From positions 1,863,001-1,927,000 of the forward strand of contig NZ_CP012700.1 in the NCBI RefSeq assembly GCF_001307295.1: a stretch of 64,000 nt of DNA, written 5' to 3'. The notes below the pieces were generated by a model that searched no databases, was not told the DNA's origin, and saw only the letters and a program-made list of their open reading frames with translations. Positions 48,255 to 57,110 of this stretch are shown here, in pieces. Source of the stretch: Sphingopyxis macrogoltabida (lineage in GTDB: Bacteria; Pseudomonadota; Alphaproteobacteria; Sphingomonadales; Sphingomonadaceae). A program made the position numbers and the translations under genes. The number at the start of each line of letters is the position of its first letter. Within the stretch, counting starts at the first letter, position 1.

Positions 48255-49127
48255 TCAGGCTTTCAATTTCCAGCCCGACGCGAGCAGGCGATAGGTCAGC
48301 ACGCCGAGCACGATGTTGACTGCGACCAGCGCCAGCGCCGCGGTGAGGACCGGGTTGGCGATCGTGGAATCGACGGTGCCGATGAAGCCGTAGCGAAAAC
48401 CCATGATCGCATAATAGACCGGGTTGCCGTGCGCGATCGACTGGAACCAGGGCGCCAATCGGTCGACCGAATAAAAGGTCCCCGACAGCAGCGCGAGCGG
48501 GGTGACGACAAAGTTCGTCACCGCCGCCGCATGGTCGAACTTCTCGGCCCAGACCGAGGTAATCAGACCGAGGAAGCCGAGCATTGCGGCACCCAGCACT
48601 CCGAACAGCGCCACCGCCCACAAATGGTGGGGGATCACATGGACGCCGGGCCACAGCAGCATCGCCAGCCACAGCGCCAGCCCGACGAGGATCGCGCGGG
48701 TGATCGCCGCCCCGATCAGCGCAATGATCAGCTCGCCGACCGCGAGCGGCGGCATCAGATAGTCGACGATCGTCCCCTGAATCTTGCCGACGAGCAGCGA
48801 AAAGCTGGAATTGGCGAAGCTGTTCTGCAGCATCGCCATCATGATCAGCCCCGGCGCGATGAAATCGGCGAAGGGCACCCCGATGACCGTGCGCCCGGCG
48901 CCGCCCAGCGCAACGGTGAAAATGACAAGGAACAAAAGGGTGGTGATCGCCGGGGCCCAGATAGTTTGCAGCTGCACCTTGAAAAACCGCCGCACCTCCT
49001 TGACATATAGGGCCTGCATGCCCGGAACGTTCAGGGTGTGGATATGCGGGACGCCCGGCTCGGCGAAAGCCGGAACTGCGGCGAAATCGCCCGAGTCGGA
49101 GTGCGAAATTTGGGGCTGGTCGTTCAT
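48255..49127 (-). CDS. ABC-2 type transporter permease
   Basis: A 290-residue membrane protein with six hydrophobic segments in the ABC-2 (NodJ/DrrB-like) form, including LFLVIFTVALGGAG, LIMMAMLQNSFANSSFSLLVGKIQGTIVDYLMPPL and TNFVVTPLALLSGTFYSV. The cytoplasmic N-terminus of about 45 residues is Pro/Asp-rich. No ATPase partner lies next to it in this window, so it is either an orphan or pairs with a distant gene. It is divergent from gcrA, 111 bp apart. Confidence 0.88.
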   Translation of the reverse strand: MNDQPQISHSDSGDFAAVPAFAEPGVPHIHTLNVPGMQALYVKEVRRFFKVQLQTIWAPAITTLLFLVIFTVALGGAGRTVIGVPFADFIAPGLIMMAMLQNSFANSSFSLLVGKIQGTIVDYLMPPLAVGELIIALIGAAITRAILVGLALWLAMLLWPGVHVIPHHLWAVALFGVLGAAMLGFLGLITSVWAEKFDHAAAVTNFVVTPLALLSGTFYSVDRLAPWFQSIAHGNPVYYAIMGFRYGFIGTVDSTIANPVLTAALALVAVNIVLGVLTYRLLASGWKLKA

Positions 49128-49238
49128 GGCGTTCTCGCCTATCGCCTCCCCGATCCTACCGCAAGCTGGGCCGTGACGGAGCCGATCCCGAACCGGATCG
49201 CCGAACGGCCCGCGGCGTGGAATGATGAGGAATTGAAC

Positions 49239-49919
49239 ATGTCATGGACCGATGAGCGCATCGAAAGCCTGCGCAGCATGTGGGAAAAGGGCCTCACGGC
49301 CAGCCAGATCGCCGACGAACTCGGCGGCGTGAGCCGCAATGCGGTGATCGGCAAGGCGCATCGCCTCGGCCTCAAATCGCGGCCCTCGCCCGTGAAGGCG
49401 ACCGAGAAGGTCGCCAAGGCTCCCAAGCCCGCTGCGCCCAAGCCGGCAGCGCCGCCGCCTGCCCCGCGTGCGGCAGCGCCTGTCGCGCCGCGCCCGGTGG
49501 CGCCGGCGAGGCCCGAACCCAAGCCCGCGGTCGACGCGGCGGAAAGCCCCGCCGCCGGCGACGCGCCGCCGAAGCCCGACGCGCCGCGCATCGTCTCGAT
49601 CGGCCCCGGCGGCTTCATCCGCCAGGGCCCCGGCGATCAGCAGGCGCCGATCCCGCCCGCACCGCCGCGCCGCCTCGTGCCCGCGAAGCCGAGCCCGGAG
49701 ATTGCCGACAAGACGAGCCTGCTCGATCTCAACGACCGCATCTGCCGCTGGCCGATGGGGCATCCGGGCGAGCCCGATTTCCATTTCTGCGGCGAAGCGG
49801 TGAACCCCGGCTTCCCCTATTGCGTCGAGCATTGCGGCCGCGCCTATCAGGCGCAACTGCCGCGCGGTACGCGCCGCCCGCCCCCGCCCCCGCCGTTCGG
49901 CGGACCGCGCGTCCGGTGA
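49239..49919 (+). CDS. gcrA: GcrA cell-cycle regulator
   Basis: A 226-residue protein. Its N-terminus (MSWTDERIESLRSMWEKGLTASQIADELGG and SRNAVIGKAHRLGLKSRP) is the conserved GcrA DNA-binding segment, which with RNA polymerase recognises GANTC sites methylated by CcrM. A Pro/Ala-rich middle (about 55-140) leads to the C-terminal sigma70-contact domain with Cys/His residues (DRICRWPMGHPGE, FCGEAVNPGFPYCVEHCGRAYQ). The longer middle is typical of sphingomonads. Its stop overlaps the GTG of the next gene. Confidence 0.94.
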   Translation: MSWTDERIESLRSMWEKGLTASQIADELGGVSRNAVIGKAHRLGLKSRPSPVKATEKVAKAPKPAAPKPAAPPPAPRAAAPVAPRPVAPARPEPKPAVDAAESPAAGDAPPKPDAPRIVSIGPGGFIRQGPGDQQAPIPPAPPRRLVPAKPSPEIADKTSLLDLNDRICRWPMGHPGEPDFHFCGEAVNPGFPYCVEHCGRAYQAQLPRGTRRPPPPPPFGGPRVR

Positions 49920-50314
49920 AGCCCTTCGGGCAGGAGTTCGAATTTGCGCGCATGCTCGGCTTCCAGATGGTCGAGCGTGGCGACGGGCGTTGCACGATGG
50001 CGATCGATATCGATCCGGCGCGTCATTTCAGCCCGCAGGGTGCAGCGCATGGCGGCGTCGCCTATTCGCTGGCCGATACGGCGATGGGCGGCGCGCTCAC
50101 CAGCCTGCTCGGCGACGACCAATGGTGCGCGACGCTTGAAATCAAGTTCAACTATCATGTCCGCGTCGGCGAAGGCCGCCTGACCTGCGAAGCCGAGGTC
50201 CTGCACCGCGGCAAGCGCATCGCCAATGTCGACGCGCGCCTTTATCAGGAAGGTCGTCTGGTCAGCAGCGCGAACGGCAATTTCGCGATCTTCGCGGCGC
50301 CGGCCGCCGCATAG
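49916..50314 (+). CDS. PaaI-family hotdog thioesterase
   Basis: A 132-residue hotdog-fold acyl-CoA thioesterase (PaaI/4HBT group). The conserved HGGVAYSLADTAMGGAL motif and EIKFNYHVRVGEGRLTCEAEV are present. GTG at 49916 overlaps the gcrA stop as GTGA, suggesting coupled translation. The substrate is unknown; many such proteins proofread or salvage aromatic acyl-CoAs. A hairpin terminator follows directly. Confidence 0.9.
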   Translation: MKPFGQEFEFARMLGFQMVERGDGRCTMAIDIDPARHFSPQGAAHGGVAYSLADTAMGGALTSLLGDDQWCATLEIKFNYHVRVGEGRLTCEAEVLHRGKRIANVDARLYQEGRLVSSANGNFAIFAAPAAA

Positions 50315-50318
50315 GGAA

Positions 50319-50349
50319 AGGCGCCGGATCTTGCGATCCGACGCCTCCT
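50319..50349 (+). terminator. Hairpin terminator after gcrA-thioesterase
   Basis: AGGCG-C-CGGATC / GATCCG-A-CGCCT form an 11-bp stem with one mismatch and a TTGC loop, closed by TCCTT. It lies 5 bp after the stop and just before the end of the convergent outer-membrane gene, so it may be bidirectional. Confidence 0.65.
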
Positions 50350-50365
50350 TCCGGCTCCCAAGAGG

Positions 50366-51211
50366 TCAGAAGCGGAAGCTCACGGTTCCCCGGATGCTGT
50401 GCGTCCGGAAATGCGGATCACTGCGCTGGATATCGGTGCCGCCCGCTTCGATCAGGAAGGGGTTGGTCGCCGGGGCGGTGCCCGGGCCGACATTCACCGT
50501 ATAATCCTTGTCCTTCACGTCGGTATAGAGATACTCGAGGCCAAGTCCGATGTTGTTCGTGACCATGATCTCCGCACCGCCGCCAGCCGAATAGCCCCAG
50601 GCATTGGTCTTGCCATTGTCGGCAAAGCTGTTCGCGGTGTTGGTCGTCACGAACTTGTTGTCGAGCCGCGCATAGGCGCCGCCGCCGGTGACATAGAAAA
50701 GCGCGCCGCCGCCGGGCGTGTAACCGGCACGCAGACGGGCGCCCGCCTGATAATCGGCCTCACGGCTCATCGTGTAGGCCGCGGGGGTGGTGGAAAAACC
50801 CGATACGCTGTCGCGGGCCTCGCTGCGACCGCCTTCGAGGACCGCACCGACGACGAAATTGCCCATGCGGCGGTCATAGCCGACGCGGGCGAAATATTCG
50901 GGACCGTCCTTGTCGTTGCGGCAGCCCTGATTGGCGGTGCCGGTCGCGGCGCCGTTACAGAAGCCCGGCGAGAAGGCATTGGCGCCGCCCGAAGTGTTCA
51001 CGGTGTCACCGTAGGTGCCGTCGAGATCATTGTCGAAGACCAGCGTTTCGCGGCGGTCGTTGCCCTGAACGGTGTAGCCGCCGCCGAGGGCGATATAGGG
51101 TCCGTTGAAGTCCTGCGAGGTGTCGCGGCCGCCGCCCGTTGTGTCTTGGGCCATGGCGGGAACGGCAAACGCGCTGACCGCCGCAGCGGCGAGGAGAGAA
51201 GTGAATTTCAT
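50366..51211 (-). CDS. Outer-membrane beta-barrel protein (OmpA_b-brl/Omp25-like)
   Basis: A 281-residue exported protein with signal peptide MKFTSLLAAAAVSAFAVPAMA and an 8-stranded porin-like barrel: alternating hydrophobic strands such as FVVGAVLEGG, AGARLRAGYTPGGGALFYVTGGGAYARL and IGLGLEYLYTDV, ending with a C-terminal aromatic strand RGTVSFRF recognised by the BAM complex. It resembles the Omp25/RopB-type proteins of alphaproteobacteria. It is transcribed divergently from parE, with 170 bp between. Confidence 0.88.
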   Translation of the reverse strand: MKFTSLLAAAAVSAFAVPAMAQDTTGGGRDTSQDFNGPYIALGGGYTVQGNDRRETLVFDNDLDGTYGDTVNTSGGANAFSPGFCNGAATGTANQGCRNDKDGPEYFARVGYDRRMGNFVVGAVLEGGRSEARDSVSGFSTTPAAYTMSREADYQAGARLRAGYTPGGGALFYVTGGGAYARLDNKFVTTNTANSFADNGKTNAWGYSAGGGAEIMVTNNIGLGLEYLYTDVKDKDYTVNVGPGTAPATNPFLIEAGGTDIQRSDPHFRTHSIRGTVSFRF

Positions 51212-51381
51212 TGTTATTACTCCACTTTTTGATGACTTTGCAGTCAGGAGCCAAACCCTCCCTCCAATCCAAAGTTCCCCGCCAACCGGGAAATGCGATG
51301 AACCGAGCCCGGCGCGAGATATGCCCGAGGCCCTGAAAACCGCGCTTGCCAGCGGCCATTCCGGCCCCCTATAGCCAGCAT

Positions 51382-53361
51382 ATGAGTCACGATTTGTTCG
51401 ACAGCTCCGCCCCCGCGACCGACAGCTACAATGCCTCTCAGATCGAGGTGCTCGAAGGGCTTGAGCCCGTTCGCCGCCGCCCCGGCATGTATATCGGCGG
51501 CACCGACGAACGCGCGTTGCACCACCTCGCCGCCGAGGTCATCGACAACAGCATGGACGAGGCCGTCGCAGGCCATGCGAACCGGATCGAGGTGACGCTC
51601 GATGTCGGCAATCGCCTGACCATCGTCGACAATGGCCGCGGCATGCCGGTCGACCCGCATCCGAAATTCCCGGGCAAATCAGCGCTCGAAGTGATCCTGA
51701 CCATGCTCCATTCGGGCGGCAAGTTCGAAGGCAAGGCTTATGCAACGTCGGGCGGTCTGCACGGCGTCGGGGTCAGCGTCGTCAACGCGCTGTCGGTCGA
51801 TACCGAGATCGAGGTCGCGCGCGGCAAACAGCTTTACCGTCAGCGCTTTTCGCGCGGTACGCCGCTCGCGCCGCTGGAAGAGCTCGGACCGACGCCTAAC
51901 CGCCGTGGTACCAGCGTGTCCTTCGTTCCCGATCCGGAAATCTTCGGCGAGCATGGCCGTTTCAAGCCGCAGCGCCTCTATCGCATGGCGCGGTCGAAGG
52001 CCTATCTGTTCGCCGGCGTCGAAATCCGCTGGAAATGCGCCCCCGAGCTGATCGGCGACGATACGCCTGCCGAGGCGGTGTTCCAGTTCCCCGGCGGGCT
52101 TGCCGATCACCTCAAGGAACAGATCGGCACCCGCGAATGCGCGACCGCCGAGCCCTTCGTCGGACGGCAGGATTTCCCCGGCGATCAGGGCCGCGCCGAA
52201 TGGGCGATCGCCTGGCCGTTATGGTCCGACGGATCGTATAGTTGGTATTGCAACACCATCCCGACGCCTGCCGGCGGCACCCATGAAGCCGGGCTGCGCG
52301 CCGCGCTGACCAAGGGCCTGCGGGCATTCGGCGAACTCATCGGCCAGAAAAAGGCAGCGCAGATCACTGCCGAAGATGTCTTCAACGGCGGCGAGATGAT
52401 GCTGTCGGTGTTCATCCGCGACCCGCAGTTCCAGAGCCAGACCAAGGACCGGCTGTCGAGCCCCGAGGCGGCGCGTTTCACCGAAAACGCGGTGCGCGAC
52501 CATTTCGACCATTTCCTGTCGGATAATATGGATCGTGGCCGCGCGCTGCTCGGCCTGATCCTCGAACGCATGGACGAGCGGCTCAAGCGCAAGGCGGAGC
52601 GCGAGGTCAAGCGCAAGACCGCGACGAGCGCGCGCAAGCTTCGCCTACCCGGCAAGCTCACCGACTGTGCGAATGACGGCCCCGAAGGCACTGAATTGTT
52701 TATCGTCGAAGGCGACAGCGCCGGCGGCAGCGCCAAGCAGGCGCGCGACCGCAAGACGCAGGCGATCCTGCCGATCCGCGGCAAGATATTGAACGTCGCC
52801 AGCGCCAGTACCGACAAGATCCGCGCCAATCAGGAAATCGCCGACCTCGCCCTCGCGCTGGGCTGCGGCATGCGCAAGGATTGCGACGCCGACCGGCTGC
52901 GCTACGAAAAGATCGTCATCATGACCGATGCTGACGTCGACGGCGCGCATATCGCGACCTTGCTCATGACCTTCTTCTTTCAGGAAATGCCCGACATCGT
53001 CCGCAACGGCCATGTCTATCTGGCGCAGCCGCCGCTCTACCGCCTCACGGCAGGCAGCACCTCGGCCTATGCGCGCGACGACGAGCATCGCGCCGAGCTC
53101 GAGGCGACGATGTTCAAGGGCAAGAAGGTCGAGGTCGGCCGCTTCAAGGGCTTGGGAGAAATGAACCCCAACCAGCTCAAAGAAACGACAATGGACCCGG
53201 CAACGCGTTCGATGCTTCGCGTCACGCTGCCGCAGGAATATGAGGAACGCCATCTCGTCAAGGATCTGGTCGACCGGCTGATGGGCAAACACCCCGAGCA
53301 TCGCTTCCAGTTCATCCAGGCCAATGCCGCGAGCCTCGACGAGGCAGCGATCGACGCCTGA
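51382..53361 (+). CDS. parE: DNA topoisomerase IV subunit B
   Basis: A 659-residue type IIA topoisomerase ATPase subunit that with ParC decatenates daughter chromosomes. GHKL ATPase motifs (LEPVRRRPGMYIGG, EVIDNSMDEAVAGHA, GRGMPVDPH, SGGLHGVG) open the protein; the TOPRIM motif EGDSAGGSAKQ is near residue 443 and DADVDGAHI near 515. The spacing marks ParE rather than GyrB (no 170-residue insert). I chose ATG at 51382 (MSHDLFDSS). The beta-lactamase-like gene follows 12 bp later. Confidence 0.94.
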   Translation: MSHDLFDSSAPATDSYNASQIEVLEGLEPVRRRPGMYIGGTDERALHHLAAEVIDNSMDEAVAGHANRIEVTLDVGNRLTIVDNGRGMPVDPHPKFPGKSALEVILTMLHSGGKFEGKAYATSGGLHGVGVSVVNALSVDTEIEVARGKQLYRQRFSRGTPLAPLEELGPTPNRRGTSVSFVPDPEIFGEHGRFKPQRLYRMARSKAYLFAGVEIRWKCAPELIGDDTPAEAVFQFPGGLADHLKEQIGTRECATAEPFVGRQDFPGDQGRAEWAIAWPLWSDGSYSWYCNTIPTPAGGTHEAGLRAALTKGLRAFGELIGQKKAAQITAEDVFNGGEMMLSVFIRDPQFQSQTKDRLSSPEAARFTENAVRDHFDHFLSDNMDRGRALLGLILERMDERLKRKAEREVKRKTATSARKLRLPGKLTDCANDGPEGTELFIVEGDSAGGSAKQARDRKTQAILPIRGKILNVASASTDKIRANQEIADLALALGCGMRKDCDADRLRYEKIVIMTDADVDGAHIATLLMTFFFQEMPDIVRNGHVYLAQPPLYRLTAGSTSAYARDDEHRAELEATMFKGKKVEVGRFKGLGEMNPNQLKETTMDPATRSMLRVTLPQEYEERHLVKDLVDRLMGKHPEHRFQFIQANAASLDEAAIDA

Positions 53362-53373
53362 GGAGAGAGCCCT

Positions 53374-54687
53374 ATGCGCAACCGATGGTATGGCCTGATC
53401 GCAGCGGCATTATGCGCTGTCTGGCTTCCCATGACCGCGAGCGCGCAAACGCCCGAAACGCAAAGCGCCCAGACGACAGCATTCGACCGGCGCGCAGGCG
53501 AACTTGTCGACCTGCTCAACGGCAAGATCGCCTTTGCCGACTATTTCGCGCCTTCCTTCCAGCAGGCTATCCCCGAAGCGCAATTCAAGACGATGACCGC
53601 CAGCCTGATCGCCCAATATGGCCGCGCGGTCGCCGTCGAGCACGCGACATCGAAGGACGGCCGGTCGGGAACGCTGCAATTGCGCTTCGAAAAAGGCATC
53701 GGCAGCGTGACGCTCGACGTCGGCGCCGATGCCGACGAGCGCGTCATCGGCCTGCGCCTCACCGGGTTCCAGATGGCCGACGACAGCTATGATCGCGTCG
53801 CGGCCGAACTCGCCGCCCTGCCGGGCAACACAGGTTTCCTCGTCGCCGAACTCGATGGCGCGGCCATTCGCCCGCTCGCGATGGCAAATAGCGACAAGCA
53901 ATTCGCCATTGGATCGACCTTCAAACTCTATGTCCTCGACGAACTCGCGGCGCAGATCGCCGCTGGCGAACGCCAATGGAGCGATGTCGCGCCGCTGTCG
54001 CACCTCAGCTTTTCCTCGGCCGGTACCGCGAATTGGCCAAAAGACACGCCGGTCACGCTTCAGACGCTCGCCAACTGGATGATCTCGGTGAGCGACAATG
54101 GCGCGACCGACACGCTGATCCATCTCCTCGGCCGCGAACGGATCGAGGCACGGATGCGCGCCGCCGGGCATAGCGATCCGTCGCGCAATATTCCCTTCCT
54201 GACGACGGTCGAAGCCTTCGCCCTCAAAGGAAATAATTTCGCCGATATCCGCCCCGCTTTTATCGCTAGCGACGACAAGGCGCAGCGCAAACTGATCGAT
54301 GCGAACCGCGGTCGGCTGGTTCTGGCCAACGTCGACGGGGTCAGCTTCATCGACGGCCCGCGTTTCATCGACAGCCTCGAATGGTTTGCCAGCCCGAACG
54401 ATATCGCACGCGCCTTTATCAACCTGCGGGCGCGTCGCTCGACGACGCTGATGTCGGTGCTCGCCATCAACAATGGCGTCGGCCCGGCCGCAGGCGAGCC
54501 GTGGCGCTATCTCGGTTACAAGGGCGGCTCGGAAAATGGCGTGCTGTCGATGAGCCTGCTCGGCGAGCGCAAGGCCGACGGCAAATGGTTCGTGGTGACC
54601 GCAAGCTGGAACGATCCGAAGGCCAACCTCGACGCCGACAAGTTGGTCGGCTTCGTCACGCGGCTGCTGGCGCTCGCCGCGAAATAG
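53374..54687 (+). CDS. Serine beta-lactamase-like hydrolase with extra N-terminal domain
   Basis: A 437-residue exported protein; the signal peptide ends near TASAQT. After a roughly 125-residue N-terminal domain (DRRAGELVDLLNGKIAFADYFAP), the class A beta-lactamase/PBP fold shows S181-x-x-K184 (STFK), S240-D-N (SDN) and K383-G-G (KGG). A deacylation Glu (Ambler 166) is not evident. The N-terminal domain resembles Cpl/DUF3887-like modules. It may be an envelope serine hydrolase rather than a resistance enzyme. It follows parE closely, with GAGGAGAG as ribosome binding site. Confidence 0.88.
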   Translation: MRNRWYGLIAAALCAVWLPMTASAQTPETQSAQTTAFDRRAGELVDLLNGKIAFADYFAPSFQQAIPEAQFKTMTASLIAQYGRAVAVEHATSKDGRSGTLQLRFEKGIGSVTLDVGADADERVIGLRLTGFQMADDSYDRVAAELAALPGNTGFLVAELDGAAIRPLAMANSDKQFAIGSTFKLYVLDELAAQIAAGERQWSDVAPLSHLSFSSAGTANWPKDTPVTLQTLANWMISVSDNGATDTLIHLLGRERIEARMRAAGHSDPSRNIPFLTTVEAFALKGNNFADIRPAFIASDDKAQRKLIDANRGRLVLANVDGVSFIDGPRFIDSLEWFASPNDIARAFINLRARRSTTLMSVLAINNGVGPAAGEPWRYLGYKGGSENGVLSMSLLGERKADGKWFVVTASWNDPKANLDADKLVGFVTRLLALAAK

Positions 54688-54690
54688 GGA

Positions 54691-55482
54691 TCAGGCGGTC
54701 AAAGCCGCCACCAGCGCCTTGACCTTGGCCTGCCGCCACTGCGGCGTCGGCGCGACGAGCCAATAGCCGCGCTTAACCGCAAAGGGTTCCTGCACCAGCC
54801 GCACCCGGCCCGCCGCGATGTCGGCCTCGGCGAGCATCGCCGGGACATTCGCCTGCCCCAGCCCGTTCGCCGCGGCATCGATCGCCAGCCCCGCGTCGCC
54901 GAGCCGCAGCGCCGGCTCGCCATCGTCGACCGGACAGCCCGGCCAGGCGATGCGCGTATCGCTGCCGACGCCGGGCCCCGCGACCGTCACCATCGTCGCG
55001 TCGGCCAGCGGCACGCCCTCATGGTCGCCCGCCCCGTCGGTCCAGAAGATCGCGAGATCGAGGTTCGCCTCGGTAAAGTCGATCCCCGCATCGGCCGAAA
55101 CCAGCGTGAAGCGGACATCCGGCGCCTGCTGGCTGTAGCGGGCAAGCCGCGGCGCCAGCCATTTGGCGGTCAGGTCGCGCGGCGCCGCGATCGTCAGCGA
55201 CTGCGACGATTGCCCTGCCTGCATCGCGCGCACCGATTCCTCGAACTGCAAGAAGCCCTGCCGCAGCGCGTCGAGTCCGGCATTGGCCTCCCCGGTCAGT
55301 TCCAGCCCCTTTGGGGTTCGCCGGAACAGCACGACGCCCAGCATATCCTCGAGCGCGCGAATCTGCTGGCCGACCGCCGCCGGCGTCACCGCAAGTTCGT
55401 CGGCGGCACGCGTGAAGCTCAGGTGCCGGGCAGCGGCATCGAAAACGCGAAGCGCGTTGAGCGGCAGGTGGGTGCGCTTCAT
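54691..55482 (-). CDS. LysR-type transcriptional regulator
   Basis: A 263-residue regulator of the GcvA-like subgroup: N-terminal winged helix-turn-helix (LPLNALRVFDAAARHLSFTRAADELAVTPAAVGQQIRALE) and a periplasmic-binding-protein-like effector domain (LTIAAPRDLTAKWLAPRL). It ends 3 bp from the convergent beta-lactamase-like gene, a suggestive but unproven pairing, because GcvA-like LysR proteins such as AmpR control beta-lactamases, usually divergently. It overlaps apaG by 4 bp. Confidence 0.9.
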   Translation of the reverse strand: MKRTHLPLNALRVFDAAARHLSFTRAADELAVTPAAVGQQIRALEDMLGVVLFRRTPKGLELTGEANAGLDALRQGFLQFEESVRAMQAGQSSQSLTIAAPRDLTAKWLAPRLARYSQQAPDVRFTLVSADAGIDFTEANLDLAIFWTDGAGDHEGVPLADATMVTVAGPGVGSDTRIAWPGCPVDDGEPALRLGDAGLAIDAAANGLGQANVPAMLAEADIAAGRVRLVQEPFAVKRGYWLVAPTPQWRQAKVKALVAALTA

Positions 55483-55880
55483 GACGCGGTCGCAGGCGCC
55501 ACAAGCGGGAAATGTGGAATGGCGACCAGCATTTCCGAACCGTCACCCATTTCCATCATATAGCTTCCCACCATCGATCCTTCGGGCGTCGGCAGCGGAC
55601 AGCCCGATACATAGTCGAACGCGCCGCCGGGGCCGATCAGCGGCTGCTCGCCGACGACGCCTTCGCCCTCGACCTCGCTGATCTGGCCACGCCCGTCGCT
55701 GATCCGCCAGTGGCGCGTCAACAATTGCACTGCCACGTCGCCGTGATTTTCGACCCGGACATGATAAGCCCAGAACCAGCGTCCCAGCGCCGGGTGCGAC
55801 TGTTCGGGCAGATAGCTAACCGACACGCGCACCGTGATCGACCCGGTGGTCGCCGCAAAGGGAAAGAAGGAGTCGATCAT
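55479..55880 (-). CDS. apaG: ApaG (Co2+/Mg2+ efflux-associated) protein
   Basis: A 133-residue beta-sandwich protein of the ApaG family (ITVRVSVSYLPEQSHPALGRWFWAYHVRVENHGDVAVQLLTRHWRISDGRG; GPGGAFDYVSGCPLPTPEGSMVGSYMM). The ATG at 55880 lies 17 bp behind metZ. ApaG affects Mg2+ and Co2+ handling in Salmonella but its biochemical role is unclear. It is found near ksgA/apaH in gammaproteobacteria and near metZ in alphaproteobacteria. Confidence 0.93.
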   Translation of the reverse strand: MIDSFFPFAATTGSITVRVSVSYLPEQSHPALGRWFWAYHVRVENHGDVAVQLLTRHWRISDGRGQISEVEGEGVVGEQPLIGPGGAFDYVSGCPLPTPEGSMVGSYMMEMGDGSEMLVAIPHFPLVAPATAS

Positions 55881-55897
55881 CACCACGCCAAAGTCGC

Positions 55898-57106
55898 CTA
55901 AAGCCCGACCTTGGTCAATGCCTGCTCCAGATCGGCGATGACGTCGCGCGGATCCTCGAGCCCGATATTGATCCGCAGCATGCCCTCGACGACCCCCATA
56001 TCGGCGCGCGCCTCGGCGCTGACGCCATAATGGGTGGTCGACGCCGGATGGCAGCAGAGGCTGCGCGAATCGCCGATATTGTTGCTGATGTCGACGAGTT
56101 CGAGCGCGTTGAGGAACGCCATCGCCTGCTCGCGGCCACCGTCGAGGATGAAGGAGAAGATTGGTCCGCAGGCTTCCATCTGGCTTTTCGCTAGATTGTG
56201 CTGCGGATGGCTGGCCAGCCCCGGATGCAGGATGCGCGCGACACGGCCCTCGATCGCTTTCCCGACCGCGAGCGCATTTTCGGACTGGCGCCGAGCCCGC
56301 AGATCGAGCGTTTCGAGCCCCTTCAGCACGACCCACGCATTGAACGGCGACAGGTTCGGTCCGGTGTTGCGCTGGAACGGCAGCAGCACGTCGTTGATGA
56401 ACTTTTCGCTGCCGCACACCGCGCCGGCGAGCACCCGCCCCTGCCCGTCCATCAGCTTGGTCGCCGAATAGGCGACGACGTCGGCACCAAAATCCATCGG
56501 ACGCTGGAGCACCGCAGTCGCAAAGGCATTGTCGACGACGCTGGTGATGCCATGCGCCTTTGCCAGCCCGCACACATGCTTCATGTCGACGATATCCATT
56601 GTCGGGTTCGCCGGGGTTTCGAAGAAGAAGACCTTGGTGTTGGGCCGGATCGCCTTTTCCCACGCGTCATTGTCGCGCCCGTCGATAACCGTCGTCTCGA
56701 TCCCGAAGCGCGGACAAAGATGATCGACGAGCCAGCGGCACGAGCCGAACGCGGCCTTCGCCGCGACGATATGGTCGCCCGCCGATAGCTGGCAGAGCAA
56801 AGCGGTCGTCATCGCCGCCATGCCCGTCGCCTGCGTGCGGCACGCTTCGGCGCCTTCCATCAGCGCGATACGTTCCTCGAGCATCGCGACGGTCGGGTTC
56901 TGCAGCCGCGAATAGGTCATGCCCTGCGCTTCGCCGGCAAAGCGCGCCGCAACCTCTTCGGCACTTTCATAGGTAAAGCCGGAGCTCAGGAAGAGCGCTT
57001 CCGACGTCTCGCCATGCTCGCTGCGCCACGTCCCGCCGCGTACCGCCTGCGTCGCCGGATGCCAGCTCTTCGTCTTGTTGCGATCGAAACCCGTCGTCTT
57101 CTTCAT
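55898..57106 (-). CDS. metZ: O-succinylhomoserine sulfhydrylase
   Basis: A 402-residue PLP enzyme of the Cys/Met metabolism family. The PLP lysine is in YSATKLMDGQGR (around residue 216), with TAGMAAMTTALL and the phosphate-binding SRLQNPT segment. It makes homocysteine directly from O-succinylhomoserine and sulfide, avoiding cystathionine. The metZ-apaG order is typical of sphingomonads. It follows leuB by 4 bp. Confidence 0.93.
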   Translation of the reverse strand: MKKTTGFDRNKTKSWHPATQAVRGGTWRSEHGETSEALFLSSGFTYESAEEVAARFAGEAQGMTYSRLQNPTVAMLEERIALMEGAEACRTQATGMAAMTTALLCQLSAGDHIVAAKAAFGSCRWLVDHLCPRFGIETTVIDGRDNDAWEKAIRPNTKVFFFETPANPTMDIVDMKHVCGLAKAHGITSVVDNAFATAVLQRPMDFGADVVAYSATKLMDGQGRVLAGAVCGSEKFINDVLLPFQRNTGPNLSPFNAWVVLKGLETLDLRARRQSENALAVGKAIEGRVARILHPGLASHPQHNLAKSQMEACGPIFSFILDGGREQAMAFLNALELVDISNNIGDSRSLCCHPASTTHYGVSAEARADMGVVEGMLRINIGLEDPRDVIADLEQALTKVGL

Positions 57107-57110
57107 CTCG

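Noticed and set aside
53374..54687. A mobile antibiotic-resistance gene
   Set aside because: The gene has the composition of its neighbours, sits in a tidy chromosomal context behind parE, and no mobile element flanks it.
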